Positions 49,562-55,979 of a stretch of DNA of 55,979 bases are shown one piece after another (position 1 is the first letter of the stretch; the number at the start of each line of letters is the position of its first letter). The notes beneath the pieces are model-generated. The model saw only the letters and a program-made list of their open reading frames with translations. It made no database searches and was not told the origin of the DNA. The position numbers were made by a program, and so were the translations under genes. The stretch covers positions 1 through 55,979 of the forward strand of contig CAMZFV010000018.1 in assembly GCA_947306175.1 (NCBI GenBank), in the 5' to 3' direction. This stretch comes from an uncultured Prevotellaceae bacterium. GTDB taxonomy: Bacteria > Bacteroidota > Bacteroidia > Bacteroidales > Muribaculaceae.

Positions 49562-52027
49562 ATGAATATTTCCTATAAATGGCTCAAACGCTATATTGAC
49601 ACCGACCTGACACCCGAACAGGTGGCCGAGGCATTGACCTCGCTGGGTCTGGAAGTGGGAGCAGTAGAACAAGTGGAAACCATCAAGGGCGGCCTGCGCG
49701 GACTGGTCGTTGGTCAGGTGATAACCTGCATCGACCACCCCAACAGCGACCACCTGCACATCACCACCGTCAACCTGGGCGATGGCAATGACCCGGTGCA
49801 GATCGTGTGTGGTGCCCCCAACGTGGCAGCAGGACAGAAGGTCATCGTCGCCACCCTGGGTACCAAGCTCTATGACGGCGACCAGGAATTTACCATCAAG
49901 CGCAGCAAGATGCGCGGCGAGGAGTCGCTGGGCATGATCTGTGCCGAGGATGAAATCGGCGTGGGCACCAGCCACGACGGTATCATCGTCCTGCCCGAGG
50001 ACGCAGTGGTGGGCACCCCTGCCGCCGACTACTATGGCATCGAGGATGATTATCTCATCGAGGTGGACCTGACGCCCAACCGCATCGACGGCGGCTCGCA
50101 CTATGGTGTGGCCCGTGACCTGTCGGCATGGATGAAGCGTCACGGCATGGTTGTGAACCTGCACCGTCCCAGCGTGGAGGAGTTTGCCGTCGACCGCAAG
50201 GATGGCGGTATCCCCGTGACCGTCGAGAATGCCGAGGCTTGCCCCCGCTACGCCGGTTTGACCGTTCGCGGCGTGAAGGTACAGGAAAGTCCCAAGTGGC
50301 TCAAGGACCTGCTGCTCGCTGTTGGCCAGCGCCCCATCAACAATATCGTCGATATCACCAACTACATCCTGCTGGGCACGGGACAACCGATGCATTGCTT
50401 TGACCTGAGTAAGGTAAAGGGCGACCGCATCGTTGTCAGGACGGCCCCCGCCGGCACCAAGTTCACCACCCTCGATGGTGTGGAGCGCACGTTGACCGAC
50501 CGCGACCTGATGATCTGCAACGGTGAGGATCCGATGTGCATCGGCGGTGTATTTGGCGGTCTGGACTCGGGTGTGACCGAGACCACCACCGACGTTTTCT
50601 TGGAGTCGGCCTATTTCCATCCCACGTGGATCCGCAAGACGGCACGCCGCTTCGGCCTGAACACCGATGCGTCGTTCCGCTTTGAGCGCGGCATTGACCC
50701 CAACGAGGTCATCTATAACCTCAAGCTTGCCGCCATGCTCGTCAAGGAACTGGCAGGAGGCGAAATCTGCGGCGACATTGTTGACGTGAAGGCCCACGAT
50801 TTCCCCGGCTTCCCCGTTGAACTGCACTACGACTACGTGAAGCGTCTCATCGGCAAGGATATTCCCCACGATGAGATCCGCGCCATCGTGAAGAGTCTGG
50901 AGATGGAAATCACTGCCGAGGATGATGAGAAGATCAACCTCGTCGTGCCCACCTACCGTGTGGACGTGCGCCGCCCCTGTGACGTGGTGGAGGACATCCT
51001 GCGCGTGTATGGTTACAACAATGTCGAGTTTACCGACGCTGTTCATGGTAGCCTGTCAAACAAGACTGATGTGGACTTCCGCGATGACATGCAGGAGACC
51101 GTCAGCAACCAGCTCACTAGCGTGGGCTACCACGAGATGATGAACAACTCGTTGACCGTGGGCGCCTACTACGAGGGCCTGACGACCTATCCCGCCGACC
51201 TGTGCGTGCGTATCATGAACCCGCTGAGCAGCGACCTGAACGTGATGCGCCAGACGCTGTTGTTCGGTGGACTGGAGAGCATTGCCCGCAACATCAACCA
51301 CAAGAACGCCAATCTGCGTCTCTACGAGTTTGGTAACGTATATAGCCATGACGGCAGCATCAGCCAGGAGGAGAAAGCCCTCGCACCCTATAGCGAGAGC
51401 ACCCAGATGGGCATGTGGCTGAGCGGCAACAACCATGACGAATCATGGGCCGACAAGGTGAGGGCACTGAACGTCTATGACCTGAAGGCCGACCTCGAGA
51501 ACGTGTTCACCAATATGGGCGTGAACCTGCATGACCTGGTCATCGAGCAGTACGAGGACGAAATCCTGAATCCTGCCCTGCGCTATAGCAACCATGGTGG
51601 CAAGACTATCGCCGTGATGGGCGTGGTGGACGAGGCATTGGCCAAGAAGTTTGACGTGGACCAGCCCGTCTATTATGCGCAAATCAACTGGAATCTCGCC
51701 TGCAAACTGGCGATGAAGAAGGACATCAAGTACACCGACCTGCCCAAGACGCTGCCCTTGCGCCGTGACTTGGCTCTGCTGGTGGACCGTCAGGTGACCT
51801 ACGACGACATCCGCCGCGTGGTGGAGAGCACCGAGAAAAAGCTGTTGAAGTCGATGACGCTGTTCGACGTCTATGAGAGCAACAAGCTGGAGGCAGGCAA
51901 GAAGTCCTACGCCATCAGCATGATCCTGCAAGACAACGAGAAGACGCTCAACGACAAGCAGATCGACGCCATCATGAGCAAGATCATCAAGAACCTGGAG
52001 ACCCAATTGGGCGCCAAGCTGAGGTAA
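49562..52027 (+). CDS. pheT: Phenylalanine-tRNA ligase beta subunit
   Basis: An 821-aa beta chain of the alpha2-beta2 enzyme that charges tRNA-Phe. It starts with the family motif MNISYKWLKRYI. An EMAP-type tRNA-binding domain follows (about 40-150, VVGQVITCIDHPNSDHLHIT), then the B3/B4 editing region (INNIVDITNYILLGTGQPMH), B5 and the catalytic-like core (FRFERGIDPNEVI). A ferredoxin-fold anticodon domain is at the C-terminus (LPLRRDLALLVDRQVTYDDI). The length is normal. The alpha subunit gene is not in the window. Confidence 0.97.
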   Translation: MNISYKWLKRYIDTDLTPEQVAEALTSLGLEVGAVEQVETIKGGLRGLVVGQVITCIDHPNSDHLHITTVNLGDGNDPVQIVCGAPNVAAGQKVIVATLGTKLYDGDQEFTIKRSKMRGEESLGMICAEDEIGVGTSHDGIIVLPEDAVVGTPAADYYGIEDDYLIEVDLTPNRIDGGSHYGVARDLSAWMKRHGMVVNLHRPSVEEFAVDRKDGGIPVTVENAEACPRYAGLTVRGVKVQESPKWLKDLLLAVGQRPINNIVDITNYILLGTGQPMHCFDLSKVKGDRIVVRTAPAGTKFTTLDGVERTLTDRDLMICNGEDPMCIGGVFGGLDSGVTETTTDVFLESAYFHPTWIRKTARRFGLNTDASFRFERGIDPNEVIYNLKLAAMLVKELAGGEICGDIVDVKAHDFPGFPVELHYDYVKRLIGKDIPHDEIRAIVKSLEMEITAEDDEKINLVVPTYRVDVRRPCDVVEDILRVYGYNNVEFTDAVHGSLSNKTDVDFRDDMQETVSNQLTSVGYHEMMNNSLTVGAYYEGLTTYPADLCVRIMNPLSSDLNVMRQTLLFGGLESIARNINHKNANLRLYEFGNVYSHDGSISQEEKALAPYSESTQMGMWLSGNNHDESWADKVRALNVYDLKADLENVFTNMGVNLHDLVIEQYEDEILNPALRYSNHGGKTIAVMGVVDEALAKKFDVDQPVYYAQINWNLACKLAMKKDIKYTDLPKTLPLRRDLALLVDRQVTYDDIRRVVESTEKKLLKSMTLFDVYESNKLEAGKKSYAISMILQDNEKTLNDKQIDAIMSKIIKNLETQLGAKLR

Positions 52028-52029
52028 GG

Positions 52030-52140
52030 TATTAGGTTTTAGGCGTTAGGCATTAGGTGTTTGCGGATGCCTCCTAAAGCCTAAAACCTAGAGCCTAAAG
52101 CCTAAAGAAAAAAACTTAAAACTCACAACTTAAAACTTTA
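52030..52140. repeat. Head-to-head heptamer arrays between pheT and the YebC gene
   Basis: TTAGGTT/TTAGGCG/TTAGGCA units (52030-52058) face CCTAAAG/CCTAAAA/CCTAGAG units (52073-52107) across a TTTGCGGATGCC loop, so they can fold together. A third type (ACTTAAA) continues to 52140, just before the ATG. Confidence 0.85.
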
Positions 52141-52147
52141 TATAACA

Positions 52148-52870
52148 ATGGGAAGAGCTTTTGAATACCGCAAAGCAAGAAAAATGAAACGTTGGGGCAG
52201 CATGTCCCGCACCTTTACAAGAATCGGTAAGGAAATCACTATCGCCGTTAAGGCTGGTGGTCCCGACCCTGAGGGTAACTCACGCCTGCGCGCGTTGATC
52301 GCCAACGCCAAGACGGCCAATATGCCCAAGGAGAACATCGAACGCGCCATCAAGCGTGCCAGCGAGAAGGATGCCGGTGATTACAAGGAGGTGATCTACG
52401 AGGGATTCGGTCCTCACGGCATCGCCGTTCTGGTCGAGACCGCTACCGACAACACCACCCGCACCGTGGCCAACCTGCGCAACTACTTCAACAAGAAGGG
52501 TGGCAGTCTGGGCAACTCGGGTAGCGTGGCCTTCATGTTCAGCCACAAGTGCTACTTCCACGTGGCTCCTAAGGATGGCGTTGATCCAGATGAACTGGAG
52601 CTGGAACTCATCGACTGCGGCGCCGAGGAATTTGCCATCGACGAGGAGGAAATGCTCGTGTCGGGCGACTTCGCTTCCAATGGTGACATCATGAAGTATC
52701 TTGAGGACAACGGCTTTGAGATCAAGAGCAGCGAGTTCGTCTATGAGCCTGCCGACTACAAGGATCTGAACGAGGCCGAGCGTGCCGACGTCGAGGCCCT
52801 GATCGAAGTCCTCGAGGAGGATGACGACGTGCAGAACGTCTTCACCACCATGGCTGAGGGCGAAGAGTAA
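52148..52870 (+). CDS. YebC/PmpR-family protein
   Basis: A 240-aa cytoplasmic protein of the YebC family: MGRAFEYRKARKMKRWGSM, TRIGKEITIAVKAGGPDPEG, ANMPKENIERAIKRASEKD, YEGFGPHGIAVLVETATDN and NKKGGSLGNSGSV. Members act as transcriptional regulators or, as shown more recently for this family, help ribosomes translate difficult sequences such as proline stretches. The proline-rich LytS-type kinase in this window would be one such substrate, a speculation. A heptamer array and a strong hairpin follow. Confidence 0.95.
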   Translation: MGRAFEYRKARKMKRWGSMSRTFTRIGKEITIAVKAGGPDPEGNSRLRALIANAKTANMPKENIERAIKRASEKDAGDYKEVIYEGFGPHGIAVLVETATDNTTRTVANLRNYFNKKGGSLGNSGSVAFMFSHKCYFHVAPKDGVDPDELELELIDCGAEEFAIDEEEMLVSGDFASNGDIMKYLEDNGFEIKSSEFVYEPADYKDLNEAERADVEALIEVLEEDDDVQNVFTTMAEGEE

Positions 52871-52878
52871 GCCCCCTC

Positions 52879-52906
52879 TCTAAACACTAAACTTTAATCA
52901 CTAATC
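52879..52906 (+). repeat. Heptamer array CTCTAAA/CACTAAA
   Basis: Four 7-mers (CTCTAAA, CACTAAA, CTTTAAT, CACTAAT) sit directly before the hairpin at 52907-52944, the same arrangement as at 15318-15380. Confidence 0.8.
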
Positions 52907-52944
52907 TTCAAGTTCTACAGCGGACTGCCGCTGTAGAACTTGAA
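52907..52944 (+). promoter_or_regulatory. 17-bp perfect hairpin just before the symporter start
   Basis: TTCAAGTTCTACAGCGG (52907-52923) pairs perfectly with CCGCTGTAGAACTTGAA (52928-52944) around ACTG. It ends 9 bp before the ATG at 52954 and lacks a T run. It could be an RNA structure that controls symporter translation or an mRNA-end hairpin of the upstream gene. Confidence 0.7.
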
Positions 52945-52953
52945 TAAATAATT

Positions 52954-54321
52954 ATGGAAAATATGCTCGATGCATTGAGTCAATGGATTGTGGACGTCAG
53001 CGACGCTGTGTGCGGCTATCCCGAGTTTTTCCTGCTGATTGGCGGCGGGTTGTTTTTGTTCCTGTATTCAGGTGCTGTGTCCATCCGGCGTCTGCCCAAT
53101 GCCGTGCGTGCGCTGCGCGAGAGGCAGGCAAGTGACCAGGGCAAGCAGTCGGGACAGATCAGTTCGGTGCAGGCCCTGCTGAGCGCCATTGCCGCAACCG
53201 TAGGCATGGGTAACATTGCGGGTGTCGCCATCGCCTTGTCGATTGGTGGTCCTGGCACGGTCTTCTGGATGTGGGTGAGCGCCCTGGTGGGTATGAGCAC
53301 CAAGTTCTTTGAAGGCACGTTGTCGATCATGTACAAGGGTCGCGACAGCGCCGGTGAGGTGCAGGGCGGTCCCATGTATATCATCACCAAAGGTTTGGGC
53401 GAGAAGTGGAAACCGCTGGCTGTGGCCTTCTCGATTTTTGGCCTCGTGGGCACGCTGTGCTTCATGCAGGCCAACCAGCTGGTGGAGTCGGTAACCACCG
53501 TGTTCACTACGCCGATGGGCATCGAGAACACGCTGACGCTGCGTTTCATCATGGGACTCATCATGGTGGCCATTGTGGGCGCCGTCATTCTGGGAGGCAT
53601 TAAGCGCATTGCCCTGTTTGCCTCGCGCATTGTGCCTGTGATGGTCATTCTCTATCTGATTATGGTCATTGTCATCATGGCCATGCACTTCAGGGAGATT
53701 CCTGGCGTGTTTGTCAAAATCTTTGAGGGCGCATTCGACATGCGGGCAGGCTTTGGCGCCTTTGCCTATGTGGCATTGACGGGTGCACGTCGCGCCGCCT
53801 TTGTCAACGAGGCTGGTGTGGGTACCGCCTCGATGATGCACGGTGCGAGCAAGAACACCGTTCCCATCCGCGAGGGCCTTATCGCCATGCTGGGTCCGGC
53901 CATCGACTCGGGTCTGGTGTGCACGCTGACCTCAATTCCCATCATCATCGCGGGCAACTACGTGGGTCTGACCGACCCCAAGGGTCTGTATGTAGCCCTA
54001 GGAGCTTGGGGACAGCTGCTGCCTGGCATCGGTCACCTGCTGCTGATGGCGATTGTCTTCTTCTTTGCCTTCTCGACGATGTTCTCCTATAGCTACTATG
54101 GCCAAAAGTGCACCAACTACCTCTTCGGTGCCCACAACGTCAAGTGGTACAACTACTACTATCTGGCGATGATTGTCGTCGCTGCCATGATTCCGCTCAA
54201 GGTCATGGTGAGCATCATGGACCTGGCATTCGCCCTAATGGCGCTGTGTACCATGTTCACGATCATCAAGCTAGCCCCGCGTGTCAAGAAGCTGATGAAG
54301 GAATATTTTAAAGCCAAATAA
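52954..54321 (+). CDS. AGCS-family sodium:alanine/glycine symporter
   Basis: A 455-aa inner-membrane transporter with about ten helices. Family signatures: SSVQALLSAIAATVGMGNIAG, GGPGTVFWMWVSALVGMSTK, GGPMYIITKGLG and ARRAAFVNEAGVGTASMMHG. It imports alanine, glycine or similar amino acids with sodium. The gene starts 9 bp after a strong hairpin and ends 10 bp before the ComM-like gene, so the two are probably co-transcribed. Confidence 0.94.
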   Translation: MENMLDALSQWIVDVSDAVCGYPEFFLLIGGGLFLFLYSGAVSIRRLPNAVRALRERQASDQGKQSGQISSVQALLSAIAATVGMGNIAGVAIALSIGGPGTVFWMWVSALVGMSTKFFEGTLSIMYKGRDSAGEVQGGPMYIITKGLGEKWKPLAVAFSIFGLVGTLCFMQANQLVESVTTVFTTPMGIENTLTLRFIMGLIMVAIVGAVILGGIKRIALFASRIVPVMVILYLIMVIVIMAMHFREIPGVFVKIFEGAFDMRAGFGAFAYVALTGARRAAFVNEAGVGTASMMHGASKNTVPIREGLIAMLGPAIDSGLVCTLTSIPIIIAGNYVGLTDPKGLYVALGAWGQLLPGIGHLLLMAIVFFFAFSTMFSYSYYGQKCTNYLFGAHNVKWYNYYYLAMIVVAAMIPLKVMVSIMDLAFALMALCTMFTIIKLAPRVKKLMKEYFKAK

Positions 54322-54331
54322 TCAAGAGGTT

Positions 54332-55879
54332 ATGTTAGCGAGAACGATTGGAGCCGCTGTTCAGGGAATCGACGCCATCAAGGTGGAGATCGAGGTGACT
54401 GTTGACTTTGGTGCAGGGTTTATGATCATTGGTCTGCCCGACACCGCGGTCAAGGAGAGCGCCGAACGTGTGCGCTGCTCGATGCAGCAGGCGGGCTTCA
54501 AGTTCCCGGGTAAAAGGGTGATGATCAACATGTCGCCCGCCGATATCAAGAAGGAAGGGTCGGCCTATGACCTGCCGCTGGCGGTGGGTATACTCGCAGG
54601 AGACGAGAAAATCGACACCAGCCGTTTAGACCGCTATATGCTCATGGGCGAACTCTCGCTGGACGGCAGCCTGCGCCCCATCAAGGGCGCCCTGCCCATG
54701 GCGATCCTGGCCCGTGAGATGCATCTCGACGGCTTTATCTTGCCTCGCGCCAATGCCATGGAAGCCGCTGTGGTCAACAACCTCAACATCTATGGTGTGG
54801 ATAACCTCATCGAAGTGGTGCAGTTCCTCAATGGCGACATCGAGCTGGAGCCTACGGTGGTCGATACCCGTGCTGAATTTGCCAAGGCACAGGGCGTCTT
54901 CCCCTTCGACTTCGCCGATGTGAAGGGTCAGGAGAACGTCAAACGCGCCTTTGAGGTCGCCTGTGCTGGCGGACACAACATCCTGCTGGTGGGTAGCCCT
55001 GGCTCGGGCAAGTCAATGATGGCCAAGCGCCTGCCGTCCATCATGCCGCCCCTCACCCTGAGCGAAGCCCTGGAAACCACCAAAATCCACAGCGTGGCGG
55101 GCAAACTGCCCCAAGGTACCACGCTGATGACCATGCGACCTTTCCGCAGCCCGCACCACACCATTTCGCCTGTCGCTCTCGTGGGCGGCGGCAGCTACCC
55201 CATGCCCGGTGAAATATCACTTGCCCACAATGGCGTCCTCTTCCTGGATGAGCTACCAGAGTTCAATCGCTCCGTTTTAGAGGTAATGCGTCAGCCGTTA
55301 GAGGACAGGATTATCTCGATTTCGAGGGCGAAATACAGTACTGAGTATCCTGCGTCGTTTATGCTCGTGGCGTCGATGAATCCGTGCCCGTGCGGGTATT
55401 ACGGACACCCCAAGAAGAAATGCGTCTGCAACGAGTACCAGCGCACCCACTATATGAGCAAGATTTCGGGCCCGCTGCTCGACCGCATCGACCTGCAGAT
55501 CGAGGTCCAGCCCGTCGATTTTGATCAGATGTCAAGCAAGGCTCCAGGCGAACCCAGCGCCGCCATCCGCCAACGCGTCATTGCCGCGAGGATGCTCCAA
55601 GAGCGCCGCTTCAAGGACGAACCCGGCATCCACTGCAACGCCCAGATGACCCCGTCCCTCTTGCACAAATACGCCGAACCCAACGCTGCCGGATTAGAAA
55701 AACTTCGCGACGCCATGGAACGCATGAACATGTCCGCCCGCGCTTATGACCGCATCCTAAAAGTCGCCCGCACCATCGCCGACCTCGAAGGCACCACCGA
55801 CGTCCTCGACCACCACATCATGGAAGCCATCGCCTACCGCAACCTCGACCGCCCCACCTACCTGGCTTCAGGCTTGTAA
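54332..55879 (+). CDS. YifB/ComM-family AAA+ ATPase (Mg-chelatase-like)
   Basis: A 515-aa hexameric helicase-like AAA+ protein. The N-terminal Lon-protease-like domain is typical (VDFGAGFMIIGLPDTAVKES). Walker A GSPGSGKS is at residues 221-228, Walker B is in FLDELPEF, and a zinc-ribbon-like CPCGYYGHPKKKCVC lies near residue 350. A C-terminal domain (MNMSARAYDRILKVARTIAD) completes the family pattern. ComM helps branch migration during natural transformation in other bacteria; its role here is untested. It ends 45 bp before the right terminal repeat. Confidence 0.95.
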   Translation: MLARTIGAAVQGIDAIKVEIEVTVDFGAGFMIIGLPDTAVKESAERVRCSMQQAGFKFPGKRVMINMSPADIKKEGSAYDLPLAVGILAGDEKIDTSRLDRYMLMGELSLDGSLRPIKGALPMAILAREMHLDGFILPRANAMEAAVVNNLNIYGVDNLIEVVQFLNGDIELEPTVVDTRAEFAKAQGVFPFDFADVKGQENVKRAFEVACAGGHNILLVGSPGSGKSMMAKRLPSIMPPLTLSEALETTKIHSVAGKLPQGTTLMTMRPFRSPHHTISPVALVGGGSYPMPGEISLAHNGVLFLDELPEFNRSVLEVMRQPLEDRIISISRAKYSTEYPASFMLVASMNPCPCGYYGHPKKKCVCNEYQRTHYMSKISGPLLDRIDLQIEVQPVDFDQMSSKAPGEPSAAIRQRVIAARMLQERRFKDEPGIHCNAQMTPSLLHKYAEPNAAGLEKLRDAMERMNMSARAYDRILKVARTIADLEGTTDVLDHHIMEAIAYRNLDRPTYLASGL

Positions 55880-55924
55880 ATCAAGGTTCAGTAGTATTCA
55901 AAGCAATCTTATAATCAGCGAAAA

Positions 55925-55979
55925 CATTGCTGTCCACTAAAAATTGTGGACGGTTAATAAATAAAATTTTCAAATAAAC
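55925..55979. repeat. Right terminal copy of the 55-bp inverted repeat
   Basis: The exact reverse complement of positions 1-55. The unique sequence resumes at 55924 with no further match. Confidence 0.9.

Noticed and set aside
1..55979. Search for a transposase, integrase or phage genes to explain the terminal repeats
   Set aside because: None of the genes in the window belongs to such families; the mobile element, if any, lies outside.

Overview
The window looks like one complete assembly contig from a gut- or rumen-type member of the Bacteroidales, most likely a Prevotella- or Muribaculaceae-like organism. The evidence is: promoters of the Bacteroidetes type (TTTG, about 19-20 bp, TAnnTTTG) before many genes; no clear Shine-Dalgarno sites; secreted proteins with dockerin-like and type IX-secretion-like tails; Bacteroidales families such as DUF4923 lipoproteins; and the long, insert-bearing form of IspG. 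The first 55 and last 55 bases are exact reverse complements and then diverge. This suggests both ends stop in copies of the same dispersed repeat, at an overlap length typical of a k=55 assembly graph.

Layout. 245-6436: three secreted surface proteins (a probable beta-helix protein, a dockerin-tailed protein, and a 1298-aa SGNH-hydrolase/starch-binding-like protein). 6730-13771: housekeeping genes (dusB, a DUF2807 protein, rpoN, a membrane protein, ispG, a degenerate thioredoxin-like lipoprotein). 18900-13916, minus strand: an operon of a VTC polyphosphate-polymerase domain protein, a DUF4956 membrane protein, a DUF2490 outer-membrane barrel and two Cthe_2159-type beta-helix proteins. 19752-19060: a DUF4923 lipoprotein. 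20183-20001: two tRNA-Asn genes. 20371-28491: an S41 protease, an AT-rich YhcG-type nuclease, mfd, and an AT-rich AAA ATPase/DUF234 gene. 28705-31656: a third, large Cthe_2159-type protein followed by a small dockerin protein. 31771-32039: a tiny transcription unit with a 27-codon hydrophobic ORF. 32144-41003: three tandem M16 metalloproteases. 41183-43397: a NatAB-like ABC exporter. 43515-47242: dtd, pdxJ and an exbB-exbD-tonB set. 47397-49289: a LytS/LytTR two-component pair. 49562-55879: pheT, a YebC-family gene, an AGCS symporter and a comM-like gene.

Two themes stand out. One is a candidate undescribed envelope system: the VTC, DUF4956 and DUF2490 proteins encoded with beta-helix carbohydrate-binding proteins. 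All expected catalytic-tunnel motifs of the polyphosphate polymerase are visible, and the mRNA appears almost leaderless. The other is the intergenic DNA. Many spacers carry degenerate tandem heptamers (NNCTAAA-like), often joined to long perfect hairpins, and a separate palindromic element with 31-bp arms occurs twice.

An ECF-sigma-like promoter (TGTAGTT, 16 bp, CGTCTAA) occurs only before the first M16 protease and before the ABC exporter, which suggests shared control of envelope genes. Functions are inferred from motifs read by eye; no database search was run.
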